From Cryptomeria japonica (lineage: Eukaryota > Streptophyta > Pinopsida > Cupressales > Cupressaceae): a DNA stretch of 64,000 nucleotides. Both the position numbers and the translations under genes were made by a program. The stretch is taken from positions 513,451,034 to 513,515,033 of the forward strand of contig NC_081415.1 of the NCBI RefSeq assembly GCF_030272615.1, read 5' to 3'. The number at the start of each line of letters is the position of its first letter. Position 1 is the first letter of the stretch. The notes under the pieces are model-generated. The model saw only the letters and a program-made list of their open reading frames with translations, was not told the origin of the DNA and did no database searches. This document shows positions 23,916-35,904 of the stretch, in pieces.

Positions 23916-25158
23916 ATGATGAATTTTTTTGTCATGATGAATTCATTTCATAAATGTGATAATGGGTTAGCTTTCCTTGTTCCAATTTTTACATCTCTTA
24001 AAGAACCTCCTCCTATCTATGACAAAATTTTACTTCCTAAAAGAGTTTTTACCAATCCCTTTAAAACTCTCCCATGTTCTAAAGATGAAGATAAGAGTGA
24101 TCTTGACAATTCTCCTAAAATGTTCCCTTCTCATCTAATTATCTTAGAGGAAGAGGATGATATCATAAACACTTTTATTAATGTTAATTTACCTTCCCTA
24201 CATGATTCCTCTCTAAGTGAAAAGGTATTGATGGACGTTGACTTATCTTCTCCTCAACTTGGTCTTACCAATGGGGGCATGTTAGTATGACAAGAGGTTA
24301 TGAGCACTTCTTTCAAAGATCTGCTTCCTAAGCATGAATCTTTGGAGAAAGGCATTCATCTCCCTCCTAAAGAATACTCCCCTCGTTAGGTTCATTTTGT
24401 GCAAGAAGATGGTATTGTCCCTAATTTTCCTAGTGATGGAACTTCCTCTTTTGATTCCAACAAAATTCCCACTAGAGATGATGCATTAATGATAAATGCT
24501 TGTCCTTTTCCTAAAGTTTTTCTTACCCCTAAAGATGCCTTAGAGAAAGAAGATGAAAACATAATAAGTTTCCTCAATTATCTCTCCCCTAAAGATCCTA
24601 TTGAAGACATTTTGAGGAAAGAAGATAATTTGGACACATGTAGTGATTCCCTCCCTCCTAAGGATGAAGAGTTGATGAAGAAAATTTATCCCTTTTCCCA
24701 AAATTGGAAATAACAATAAGGACATCTTTGTGCAAGATATTTCTAATACTTTTCCTAATGACCTCACTATTTGGGATGAACTATTAGAAAAAGGTGTTGA
24801 TTATTCTCTCCCCCATGATAGAACCCTAGCCAAAGGGGATAAAATCATGATTTATAACTCCCTTGAGAGCATCTCACCTTCCATGAATCACAATAATTCT
24901 CCCTCTAAAGGTAAAGAATCTCCTTCTCCTCAACTTGGTTCTACTCATAAGGATACCCTAGTTCAAGATAAGATGGTTAACATCTTTTTCAAAGATATCT
25001 CTCTCATAGGTGAGACTTTAAAGAGTAATTTTGATCCTTCTCCTAGAGAGTTTATTCCCCATGTAGATACTTTGGTGATAGAGAGTTTATTCATGATTTC
25101 TATCTTTTCTTCCTTCTCTTTGCATTTGTCTCCATTTAAATATTTCATCTTGTGTTAG
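23916..25158 (+). pseudogene. acidic Ser/Pro-rich ORF remnant of the pol-less element
   Basis: Open stretches at 23916-24290, 24399-24713 and 24730-25158 give acidic, Ser/Pro/Lys-rich low-complexity protein, with repeated phrases such as FPKVFL, LPPKDEEL and SPSPQLG. The last resembles SPTLG in the spacer ORF at 951-1807. No domain or catalytic motif is recognisable. It may be a degenerate accessory product of this gypsy lineage, or merely sequence left after pol was deleted. Confidence 0.4.
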
Positions 25159-25580
25159 AGAGCTCTCAAATCATCATGCTCTTTGTTGTGTAGGAATTGA
25201 GACTTAGTTCTCTTTCTTACCAAATGATTCTCCATTAATTTTTGATCTTCTATCAAATCTTCTTGTGAGAATTTATCATCAATCTTCTTTCACAATTTCA
25301 TATAGTAAATATGATACCCTATTTCAACTCACTAAAATTAGCGAGCGGAAACAGGGGGGGGAATATAGCTACACTCAAATTTTCATTACCTTCCTTAGTA
25401 TACATTTAGGGGATTTGCTAGTTTTATCTAACATGTGGTTTTGTAGGCTATGGATCCTAACTGTGTACTACAAATACCACTAGGGGCTTCATTCGATAAC
25501 TTGTGGATATATCCTTTTTCATGAATGTTTACTTTTCTTTACTTTAGCTTGCATATGCAAGTAGTGTCATATGACTGCTA

Positions 25581-25594
25581 AAGTGGAGGCTAAA
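25581..25594 (+). promoter_or_regulatory. polypurine tract of the pol-less element
   Basis: AAGTGGAGGCTAAA directly precedes TGTGGTGTCATAA, the start of the right LTR, and parallels the tract at 2571-2586. Confidence 0.75.
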
Positions 25595-27245
25595 TGTGGT
25601 GTCATAAATTGTACACTAGCACCCGCCTTATTGTGTCTTGCATCTTGCATTTCTAATTTCCCTTTAAGAATTTAATTTCTTAATTTTATTAAATCTAAAG
25701 TCATATTTCATCACTTTATACATCAAAAAATTGGGCACTTTACCCTAATTGTGCCCCTTTTTATTTTATTCATTGAATAAATATTTTAATCATAAACCCT
25801 AATTATGTCCTATTTCAACCTTTAACGCCCGATTACGCATATCAAAACACCTCAAAATCAGCTGTAACTTTGGGATTCACTCTAATATTTCATATCTAAC
25901 AACCCCAAAAATTTGGTGAAAAGTTGGTCAGATCGTGACGGAAATGCAAATGGTCCTTGGCCTTTTCCCTGAAATTTTGGGAGCATAATTCTATGATATT
26001 ATAATGCTTAACCCCAAAATATTGGTTAGAAATTCAATTCCTAGCTCGGCCTAAAGATAAAATTAAGTCAAAATTAAGATCTAGGGTTTCATACATAAGA
26101 GCTCTCTTTCTTCATTTGAAGGGGATGAATATCCGTCTTCCTAAGAATCTAAGAGTAGGTTTTTGGAGCATAAGGAGCCTTCAATGTAGTTAAAGAGAAG
26201 CCTATGTGGAGTCTTCAACAATATTCAATAACATTCATCAAGAATTTTTCAAGCATCATCATCAATTAGGAGCCTTGAAAACATTGAAGAGTAATAGGAG
26301 ATCTAGTGGCAATATCTCTCCCTTGGGGATTGGTATGATTTCCTATTATTTTCATGTCTTTGTATGAGATTCTTTGTATTAAATTGTACATATACATTCA
26401 TTATTGAGATCATTTAGTATATTTGGTTTGAAGCATTGTCATTTACATTCACATTTACATTTAGGGCTTACTCTCATGCATAGGGTAGCTCTAGTTTCTT
26501 ATCATTTAGGATCTTACATACACACAAGGTTCCAGTGCACACATTTTCAGTACATTATCAGCTATTTTTAGAGGTGGAAATGACCAACATAGGGGTTTGA
26601 CTAAGGAAAAACCCCATATGGTGACCCAAAACTTCCCTTTTTAGTTCCAGGTACAGAAACAAGAATCTAGTGGCAGTTTCAGATCTGGAAAAGGCATCAA
26701 CAACACTCAGAAGAATCAAAAGTGTAGAAACATGTCAAGGAAAGGGGTGTGGCACCCTGGTCCTACCTAGGATAGGGGCATGGCTCTCTAGTCCATCCAT
26801 TTTGTAGTCAAATTTGATAGGTTGCACACTTAGGACCTCTATTTTGGAGTGTCTCAATTGTAGCCTCCTTTCTGTAGAAATAGGACAATGGTGTGGCACC
26901 CTAGCCCAGGTCAGTTTTGTTCAATTTGAAGCATCAAGGTCACATCCAGAATCCTCTCCCTTTTATGCTTTCAGTATCTCAGTTTTACATCTGCAAGTTT
27001 GCGCATTTTCGAGTTTGTTTATGCTTCATTCTTTATCTCCTAACCTAGTTGATCATTCAAACCCTAGTTTTTCTCATCATTCGCAACAAGAGGAATAGAA
27101 ACTCTAAGAGATAATCCTTGGCTCTCTCTTTCACACAAGAAGTATCCAAAGTGAGATATCTCCCTAGGCTCTTTCGTAGTCCCAATGTGTTGGCAAAACT
27201 AGGATTAGGTCCTAGGAACTCGATCTCGCTTTTCCCGCCACCACA
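25595..27245 (+). repeat. 3' LTR of the pol-less element
   Basis: Starts TGTGGTGTCATAAATTG and ends CCCGCCACCACA. It matches 21915-23591 and the truncated LTR at 3846-5265, and carries three copies of the shared GGCACCCTGGTCC-like motif (about 26735-26800 and 26880-26915). Confidence 0.85.
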
Positions 27246-27429
27246 AAACGGATGCCAAAAATCTTGCCCAATGACCAAATATTAATGATGTGATACTTTC
27301 AAATGAGTAAAGTCATTTCTTGTAACATTCCAGATTGTTCTTGGCGGTTTGGTTTGGTATCTACTAGTTTAGGTTTTCAATTAAAATTATGAATATCCAA
27401 AATTGCAAGGACACTCTTATTATGGGGGG

Positions 27430-27689
27430 AGATAAGAACAAAATGGAGTCATCATCATAGCAGAAGTGGGAACAAAACAAGGAACTATGGACTAAATTTT
27501 TAGATGGTGATCTCACACCATACCTTAAAAATTTGCATGACCAGGATCTCAGGTTGACAAAAGAGTTTATGAAGGGCTAGCATAAAGGCCATCTCAGTGC
27601 TTATGGTGCTAAATTCAAAATGGATGAGCCTTTCATAGCGGAGATTACTAGTTTAAAAATGAAAGGAAAAAAATTCTATAGAGAGAGGA
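27430..27689 (+). pseudogene. gene X, 5' part, interrupted by element Y
   Basis: An open frame with two stops encodes KELWTKFLDGDLTPYLKNL and then MDEPFIAEITSLK (27620-27658), which fits a 13-residue motif seen in four other transposon proteins of this window. The frame runs to the element Y insertion point. It resumes after the second copy of the GAGGA target duplication at 34308, in the same frame. X is not a family I can name; it looks like a plant transposon protein related to Transposase_32/PMD-type ORFs. Confidence 0.55.
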
Positions 27690-28505
27690 TGTTGGTATTC
27701 TACACTCTAATGGGAGTAATTGATGTTGTCATTGATGGCAACCAACTAGCAACCAACCAGTAATAGATTTCTCCACATACACCAACATCATAGACATCAT
27801 GCACTGGCAGGCACCAGCACCGACAAACACTTTCATTCGGCATCCAGATCACACTGGAAATGAAGTATACTGACACTCAGGCCAACATGGAATAAATTTT
27901 TGCTTATAAGAATTATATTGTAAATGTAATTAATTATTTGTAAGCCAACTTGGTATATTGTAAATACTCATATATGTATGAGATCTCATAGGTCATTTTG
28001 AAAAAAAGATGATTGAATGTAATGATTACTGTATGAGGTAATATAGTGGACAATGAAGGTTTTGGTTAAGGTATCTGACTGAGCCTAAAACAGTACTGAA
28101 CCAGGCATTTGAGATGCTATTTTGAGTAGTACATTGTATTGGATTTAAATATCTATATTGTAGTCAGTGAGACTCTTTTGAGCAATGCACTCTAGGCAAT
28201 TGGCGTTCCTACAAGTGCAGGCCCCTATTGTAAGTAGTTTTTATTCATATGGGCCAGTGAGTAAATATTGTGGGTCACAAATCCCATCGAGGTTTTTCCC
28301 ACACTGGGTTTCCTTATTAAAATATCTTGTGTTATGGTGTGCATTTATGTTGTCTCTGTTATTCTGTTTACTGCACTATTTCTTATTTACCGGTACACTG
28401 TTTTGGGTTGCAAAGTTATAAATAAGTTCAAATATTTAATCAACTAGTTAGACACTGATTCACCCACCCCTCCCAATGTCTTTGGAGCTTTCATTGAATC
28501 TAACA
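27690..28505 (+). repeat. 5' LTR of element Y
   Basis: Starts TGTTGGTATTCTACACTC and ends TTGAATCTAACA, followed at once by the primer site. It matches the LTR at 33509-34307 and the truncated LTR copy at 48971-49724. Confidence 0.85.
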
Positions 28506-28507
28506 AT

Positions 28508-28518
28508 TGGTATCAGAG
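28508..28518 (+). promoter_or_regulatory. primer binding site of element Y
   Basis: TGGTATCAGAG two bases after the 5' LTR is complementary to the 3' end of plant initiator tRNA-Met, the usual primer of copia elements. Confidence 0.85.
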
Positions 28519-28576
28519 TCTGGTCCTTTATTTATAAAAGCCTAACAACTTGAGGAAGATTTTGAAACTAGTACAA

Positions 28577-29690
28577 ATGGAGAATTTAAGAAAATAGTTG
28601 GAAGGAGCTCTTGAAGATTTTGATGCAGAAAAATTAAAGAATATCAAACTTGAAGATGATCTAAGGACTTCTAAGGAATTCATTAAAGGACTTCAAGAGA
28701 ACCTAGTTATAGCACAAAATAAGAGGAAAGAACTTCATGAGCAAATGCGGAAACATGATGATGAAAAGGAAACTCTTAGTGATATTGCAGACAAGTTGAG
28801 GCAAAAGAACACTAACATGAGAAATGAAATGCAAGACTTAACCATGAGGCTATGTAAGGATCTTAAAGACAAAAAGAAGAATGAAGAAGACTTGATTAGG
28901 AGACTTAATGATGGAGGTAATGAAAATCTGAGACTTTGTCATGAAATTGATATGCTAAAGACAAATTTGATTCACATGCAACATGATAAAGATGACCTTG
29001 TGAGACAAGTTGGATTTCTTGAAAATGAGTTGATCACTGCAAATGAACACAAAGAAAAATTCAAGAAAAATTCATAAAGACTTGATGACATGCTGAAAAG
29101 ACAAAAACCTGATGGAGATACAATTGGACTTTGATTTGAACATGGAGAAAGTTTCAGGACTGCAAACAATCAAGATCACATAAACTTGTAAGACAACCTA
29201 ATGCTTATAAATTTAATGGGAAATGTTTTTATTGCAACAAGTTTGGTCATAGAGAAAATCAGTGCCGATTTAGAAATAATCACAATACAAACTTACCCAC
29301 CAATTAATGTTCCAAATGCAATAAAGTTGGTCACAATTCAGAAAATTGCGGAATGAATGTGAAATGCTATGTTTGTGGTAGATTTGGGCATTTATCTAAT
29401 CAATGAAAAACACAAACTAGTCAAGGATATGGAAAATCTATTCAAAGGAATAATATAACTTGTTATGCATGTAACAAGATTGGACATATTGCAAAATTTT
29501 GTAGAAGCAAGACTATACCGGCAAACAATAAAGGATCTAGTGTGAAAGGAAAAGAAAAGGTAAATGAAATAAAGAAAGAATTTTCAAAACAATAGATTAA
29601 GAAGGGAGATCAAAAATTTGATGAATCTATCTCTGCATTGGTAGAACAGAGTAACCCTCCACCGGTAGGAGATTCTTCATCTAACTAAGA
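28577..29690 (+). pseudogene. element Y ORF1: coiled coil with CCHC zinc knuckles
   Basis: ATG at 28577 is followed by a TAG at codon 7; the same frame is then open to 29077. It encodes a long Lys/Glu/Leu coiled coil, ending LDDMLKRQKPDGD after a further stop. After a frameshift come four knuckles at about 29225-29515: CFYCNKFGHRENQC, CSKCNKVGHNSENC, CYVCGRFGHLSNQ (last Cys replaced by TGA) and CYACNKIGHIAKFC. Coiled coil, LD-x-x-L and repeated knuckles match ORF1 of element Z and resemble the C-terminal part of plant copia gag. It probably binds element RNA. Broken by stops and a frameshift. Confidence 0.75.
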
Positions 29691-29989
29691 AATAATCCTT
29701 AAGGGGTATTGCAACAAATTGAAAAATCATGCATTTTACCATCGGTTGATGGGAAGAAGACACATTTCTTCTTTATCGGCAGATATGTTAATTTTTCACT
29801 TAATTGAAGAACATTTAATGTGGTTTTTGAAGAAATTTTTGGTTATATAACATCAGAAAACCCTCATTTCGACTCACCAAGCATTCAATCATTTAGAGAG
29901 CGCAAAATTGAGCAAGGGAATTCTAAGGTGAAGCAGTGAAGCAATTTTCAAGCATTGAAATTTTGAGTCAGAGGTATTTATCTTTCAAA

Positions 29990-32900
29990 ATGGCATCTTC
30001 ATCTTCTACACCTGAGTTTATTGCGAACCCTACTATGGTAGAAAACTTTAAGCACCCTAGGCCCATTTTTAAAATCATCCCTGAAATTGCCAAGCAAGAT
30101 GATTTTGTCAGAGCATTTTCAAAAATTTCTGAAGGGAGTCACTTTTGTCGAAGACCCTAGAATCTACATTCACTGCAACATAGAAAACCTAGGAACCGAT
30201 GATTTAGAGAGCATGTACAGTGGTGCCATTAATGATGAACAAGGTTTAATAAAACCAGAGCATAAGATAGTTGAAGACCTAGAATTCATTGAGATACTGA
30301 ACATACCTGAATTTCCTAAGGATGTAGTCCGTCTAGTTCTGAGTAGAGTTCATGTGGCTTGACTCTATTTTTAAAATCTCTAAGGAAGCAATTGAGGTAG
30401 TTACTAGTTTACCCTCATGTAGTAGTAGGCCCAACAAAACTAAGAAGATACCTATCAAGGGAGTTATGGAGTGAACCAGAGCTACATTTAATAATAGATC
30501 TCTTAGGGTTAATGACATTACTGATCCTAATGTGAGATATGTGAGTATGGTACTTGGATATAGAGTAACTCATGCTAATAGATTGAATTCAATTTCCATC
30601 TTATGTATTCATAATGCATATGAGATGGTAAAGAAGAATGCTAAGATTAATGTTTGTGAATGGCTTAAAGATGAATTAATAGACAACCTAAAAAAGATTA
30701 AGGGTGACAAGAAAGGGACATTTCATTTTGGAAACCTTCTTGTGTGTCTAATGCTTTACTTCACCAAAGAGATACCCGACATTGGTCATAAGGACTTTGG
30801 ATATGACATCTTGGTAGGAAAAAAAATCAAGGAAGCTATCATTGGTATGGACTCTAACAGTGACCAAATTATAATAGATTACTTCAAAAACTTTTAGAAT
30901 AAAATGAGAGCTAGAGAAAGGTTACCCCAGAGCATAGTAGACAAGTATGACAAGCAAATCTGCTTTATAATTAAACGTGATGAGACATGGATGGAAGCAG
31001 TTAGTCCTAGAAATATTTGGGTTACTGAAATGGGTGATGAAGTTGATTTACACATTCTAGAAACATATGCAAAAACATTACTTGAATCACCTAGAGAACC
31101 AACTGAAGAAACTTGGAGAAATGTTGAGACCACTGAGAGTGTTCTTACAATGCAAAAATAGAGAAAAAGAAGAGAAATGTTTACAAGAGATGCATCCAAG
31201 ATGGCCAAGGAAGTAAAATAAAATGTGATGAACATAAATGGTATATCCACCAGTGATTTAGAAGGATTGAAATAGGAAGATCATGTTTCACAGATTGTTA
31301 CTTCTTAAGATACTAACAATGCAAAATTTGCAGAGTTCAAAAGAGTAGAAAGTGGGAAGAGAAAATCTTCACCAGTACCCTCTCCTTCTCCCAAAAGGAC
31401 TAGAAATTTGAGGAAGAAGCAATAGGTAGTTAGGGAACCTAAAAATAAACTAAGACACCGGATACCATGACACCAGAGAAACTGGTAAATGAGATCACAC
31501 AAGATGGAAATCTTTGCAATGTGAATAAGTACTATCATTCCTACAAAGATTCAAACAAGGACACTATAGAGGCCAATATAATTTTACATTTAGATTGCTA
31601 TAAAAAGGTTTTGATTGAAGTTGTAGAGGATCTACTGAATGACTTATATTTAAGGTTAGAAGCTAAAAGAATGTCAGTAATGGAACTGGATAAAAAGCTA
31701 AAAGTTGAAACACTATTGGCAATGCACCCTATAAACTCTAGAAAGGAAATTGATGGATTAATCTCTAAAGAAAACCGATCAGTATTTATCAGTGGACATC
31801 AGTAAGTAAGCCTAATGGCTGGGAGAGTTAAGGAGATTGCTTATGAGACTACAGATAAATAGCATATATTCGCTGCTGAAAAGCAAAAGCAAGAAGAAAG
31901 GAGTAGACTGAAAATGGAGAAGACCTTTAAGGTATATCAAAAGAATAAGAGAAAAGGAAAAGTTGGTGGTGTTCCTTCAATAAAGATTATAGATAATCTT
32001 CCACCTCCAACTCAAGATATCCCACCAGTACATTTAGTTAGTCCACCTGATATGGGAACTGAAAATCTTACTCTTGATAACACTAACCCGGATTTTGAGA
32101 TTCTTTTTTCTGTGAACATTGATAAATAGGATATTAACATTGTTGTAGACAAGGAAACTATAGAGGTTAAGGAAGATGATGCTAAGGTCAGTGAGATCTC
32201 TAAGAATCTGGCACAAGCTAAGCAACCAAAGACTGAGATATCGATAGAAGATAAAGGAATTAATAATAAGAAACAATCTGAGGCAGAGGTTCATGTTGAG
32301 TTTGAGAAATCGATAGTTGAAGAGGTACCTGTATAGACTAAAAAATCAAAAGTAGAGGTACAAGCATAGACAAAGGAACCAGTAGAAAATGTAAGTAAAG
32401 TGGAAGCAACTGATGGAAATAAGGAGGAAATAGTAAAGGTAATTGGGCAAGCATCTATTGAGAGGAAACCCATAGCAAAACCAAGCACATCTATAGGTGA
32501 ATTTAGACCCACTAACATAACAGAGGTTCTATTAGATTCTATCAAGAGGATAACATATTGTAATGCCTTAACATTTAAGGCTATTGATAACACAATACCT
32601 ATCTTAAAAATGATTGCACCTACCTGTAAGATAGATCACATTAATGATTCTTTAGGTAAATTGGACACATTATCCAAATTCATTGCTGATAATGTCATAA
32701 CTATAGATAAGGAGAATGAGGATACTATAAATGAAAGAGTAGATAAACAGAAAGGAGAATTCTTTGAGAAAACCATCAAAAAATGTAATGAGCATATGTA
32801 TTCATTAATAGCGGTACTCAACTCAACAAGACAAAGGATATAGAGAAGCATGTAAACCTTACTGTTTGGCCGAGGATATAGATGAGGAAATCAAGAAGAC

Positions 32901-33279
32901 ATAGAAAGAAATCGATGATATTGCAGATAATTTGATAGGTTCTTCAAGACTTATCTCAGTTTTGAGCAAGAAATGGCAGTTTTTGAAGAGAAGTTAGAGA
33001 AACTTGAGAAATAGAAAGCAATGATAAGGTCAAAAGCCTGAGAACTCAAAATTAAACTTGGTCCAAAATTGGGCTATCTCATTACTCAGTGGGTTGAGCT
33101 ATCAAGGGCAACAGTTCAAGGAGAATGATCACCCAAGAAGAAAATGCACTATCTAACTGACATGATCCAACATACTGAGACCATTCTCTCCGAAAACAAC
33201 AAATTCATGCAGAGCCTAAATCTAGTTTTGGTAGACATTTTTCAGATTGTAACCAACCAGTTACAGGTGATGAGGTAGC
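29990..33279 (+). pseudogene. element Y ORF2: large protein of unknown function
   Basis: Starts MASSSSTPEFIANPTM and runs, with several stops and frameshifts, for about 3.3 kb. The recognisable middle (30532-31161) contains WLKDELIDNLKKIKGDKK and LPQSIVDKYDKQICFIIKR, which align with WLKDELIDNL-like and IPPQLVEKYKNDICF segments of ORF2 in element Z. ISKEAIEVVTSLP (about 30375-30413) is the shared 13-residue motif. The second half is Lys/Glu/Val-rich and probably extended or coiled. No catalytic motif of polymerase, integrase or transposase is visible. Its place between ORF1 and the 3' LTR is where copia elements carry pol. Confidence 0.65.
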
Positions 33280-33496
33280 ATTTTTTTGTATTCTTTGATT
33301 CTTTTTTACATCCTTTGTCATTGATGTCAAAGGCAAAGTAGTAGTATGGAGAAAAATAAGAAATAGGATGCAAAAATTAAATGCACTAAATGCATAGAGG
33401 AGGAGATCACTTTCTCAGAGGGAGCACACTTCTTTTTTTGATTTCATTTTTGGATAGCAGTTTTGGATTTTTCTCATGAGTGTTGCCATCAATGCC

Positions 33497-33508
33497 AAAG
33501 GGGGAGAT
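33497..33508 (+). promoter_or_regulatory. polypurine tract of element Y
   Basis: AAAGGGGGAGAT immediately precedes the TGTTGGCATT start of the 3' LTR. It lies in the loop of a 13-bp perfect inverted repeat (33482-33494 with 33549-33561). Confidence 0.85.
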
Positions 33509-34307
33509 TGTTGGCATTCTACACTCTTATGAGATTAATTTATGTTGTCATTGATGGCAACCAACTGGTAACCAACCTTCAACAAGTTTCTCCAAATGCA
33601 CCAGCATCACAAACATCATGCACCGACAGGCACTTTCACCGACATCCAGATCACACGGGAAATGAAGTATACCGGCACTCAGGCCGACATGGAATAAAGT
33701 TTTCCTTATTAGAACTATATTATAAATGTAATTAATTATTTGTAAGATGACTTGGTATATTTTAAACATTCATATATGTATGAGATCTCATAGGTCATTT
33801 TAAAAATAAGATGATTGAATGTAATGAATATTGTATGGGGTAATATAGTGGACAACGAAGTTTTTGGTTAAGGTATCTGACTGAGCTTAAACCGATACAG
33901 AACTGAGCATTTGAGATGCTATTTTGAGAAGTGTATTATATTGGATTTAAATATCTATAATTTAGTTAGTGAGACTCTTTTGAGCAGTGCGTTCTAGGCA
34001 GTTGGGCTCCCTGCATGTGCAGGCCCCTATTGTAAGTAGTATTTATTCATATTGGCCAATGAGTAAATATTGTGGGTCATAAATACCATGAGGTTTTTCC
34101 CACACCAGGTTTCCTCATTAAAATATCTTGTGTTATGGTGTGCATTTATGTTGTCTTTGTTATTTCTATTTGCTACACTATTTCTTCTTTACTGGTACAC
34201 TATTTTGGGTTGCAAAGTTATAAATAAGTTGAATTATTTAATCAACCGGTTAGACACTGATTCACCCCCCACTCTCAGTGTGTTTAGAACAGTCATTGAA
34301 TTTAATA
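33509..34307 (+). repeat. 3' LTR of element Y
   Basis: Starts TGTTGGCATTCTACACTC after the polypurine tract. It ends TTGAATTTAATA (a decayed TCTAACA) just before the GAGGA target duplication. The copy at 48971-49724 keeps the CA end. Confidence 0.85.
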
Positions 34308-34312
34308 GAGGA

Positions 34313-35522
34313 AGGCTATGAAGGAAGGCATGTCGGTTTTCTTTGACAAACAAAGTGAAAGGGATTGAGTGTGGAAAATGGCTGACAAGGGCTACAAAAG
34401 AAAAGACCTCATGAATCTTTGGGCAAAAATGGTGGAGGTTATGATGAGGTACATCACTCTTGATGGCCATTTTGCTAGCATTTTTTCCTATCATTTCACC
34501 ATTTTAAATTATTTTAAGCTTGATAGGAAAATTTCTTTGCCTTTTTATTTACTTTCCTTGCTAGAGCATAGTCTTCCAAATCATGCCAAAAATAGTGAGA
34601 ACCTTGTTTTACATCAGGGGTTAATATTGCTTATAATGGAATATGCCAAAGCGCAAGAGGTTAAGCCTTCCCCTATTGTTAACAAGCCTAAATCCTTGGC
34701 TAGCCCTAATGTGCATGTGGTTTTAGACATCAAGATTAATGAGAAAGAGTTGGGTGAGAAGACCATGGACCGACATGACCTTCATGTGTTTCATGACCTA
34801 GATTATTGGCCTTTGGAGGAAGAGGGGCCCCCACAGAATGCTACTTTCTGCACAAATAGTAGTAGGAAAAATAAACCCCACCCTAGACTTGTAGCTAAAA
34901 AGTTGACAACCCTCCCTTCTAAATCCCAAGAGTTTGACTATTAGAGCTCGAAATAGAAAAAATTGGGGAAATCAGGTCAAAGGGTAAAGGGGAAAAGTGT
35001 TTTCATTGGGTAACTAGTGAAATCACCTTCACAAAGTAGGGCATTAAAGACATATTCAACACCTTTATAGAGAACCCTATGCTAGACAAAACTAAGAAGC
35101 TCCTAAGAATGACTCAAAAATTAACTGAAGATGTGAGGGTTATGAGAACCGAGCATAAGTCAAGAATTGCTAATTTGGAGAAGAGTATGGAGGAATTAAA
35201 GGGAAATCTCAGGGGTTTGGTGGAAATAAGAAAAGAGGATATGAATAATAGTGTGGAAGGTATTAAAAAGGTAAATGAGAAAATTGTTGTTCAAAGATTC
35301 TAGCCGCTCAGTAGTGTGCTGCCTTCAGCCGCCAAGTTGAAAAAGAAGAATTTGGAGATAAATTCACAAGGGGTGGATATGCAAGTTTCAACTAAACCTT
35401 CTACCACAACTAGAAGCAAGAATGAGGAGAGGAGCACTACAAGATTAATCATGCAGGATCTTGAAAAAATAAATAAGAATATAATCCATAAAAATTTTGA
35501 GCTCATGCAAGCTCTTGGCTAG
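34313..35522 (+). pseudogene. gene X, 3' part
   Basis: Continues the X frame after element Y. It includes MRYITLDGHF, FSYHFTILNYFKLDRKISL and HQGLILLIMEYAKAQ (34369-34944), then after a frameshift a Lys/Glu-rich coiled coil (35079-35303) and a basic tail ending NFELMQALG at 35522. Stops occur in the TTTGACTATTAG and AAGTAG contexts. The second copy at 49725-50939 has the same reading-frame breaks with no indel between copies over 34369-35522, so decay preceded the duplication. Function unknown; no catalytic motif. Confidence 0.6.
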
Positions 35523-35904
35523 TCTTTTGTTTGTGTTGTTGGCTATTTTGCTCATGTTTCTTTGTTTTTTGTTGCGTGTTGTGGGTTTTTTTTGTTGTTG
35601 TGTAGCTAGGTCAGCTCCTTCTAAGGCTGACCTAGTGCACAAATTTCCAAGTGGCCTATTAGCCTTAGAATTTGGATATCTGTTATATATGAGTTTAATT
35701 TGGGGTAGTCCCTATTTAGGCGAACTAATTGTGTGTAACTTATGATTAAAGTAAAAGTAACTTGTAACTAAGGGAGACTAATATGTAACTTGTAATCTAT
35801 AGGTCTGACCCTATCCTTGGTACCAAAAGTATATGGCTGACTTGGGCTCTATTAGGAAGTATTGATTCATATGTATGCAAGGTCATGATTGCATCAATGA
35901 CATG
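35523..35904. other. 3' flank of gene X up to the element T insertion
   Basis: T/G-rich non-coding sequence following X, repeated with small indels at 50940-51299. It ends at ACATG (35900-35904), the left target duplication of element T. Confidence 0.6.

Larger units (their letters stand above)
21915..27245 (+). mobile_element. complete pol-less gypsy-type LTR element
   Basis: Two long LTRs (21915-23591 and 25595-27245) flank only 2.0 kb of internal sequence. Flanking pentamers are AAAGG (21910-21914) and AAACG (27246-27250), a target duplication with one mismatch. A polypurine tract precedes the right LTR. The interior has no reverse transcriptase, integrase or protease, only acidic Ser/Pro-rich open stretches like those of the left-edge element. 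It must have moved with enzymes supplied by another element. LTR divergence is clear by eye, so the insertion is old. It sits in or next to a LINE RNase H fragment. Confidence 0.85.
27690..34307 (+). mobile_element. element Y: two-gene LTR element without pol
   Basis: A 6.6-kb element with TG...CA LTRs (27690-28505 and 33509-34307) and a perfect GAGGA target duplication (27685-27689, 34308-34312). It has an initiator-Met primer site (28508-28518) and a polypurine tract (33497-33508). Its interior encodes ORF1 (coiled coil plus CCHC knuckles) and ORF2 (unknown), with no protease, integrase or reverse transcriptase. The layout is copia-like in PBS and PPT. LTRs differ visibly (roughly 10 percent by eye over the first 150 bp), so it is old. 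It inserted into gene X. Element Z at the right edge has the same plan. Confidence 0.85.

Noticed and set aside
28508-28518. TGGTATCAGAG and its copies as parts of tRNA genes
   Set aside because: No cloverleaf surrounds any of them; all sit next to LTR ends, so they are primer binding sites.
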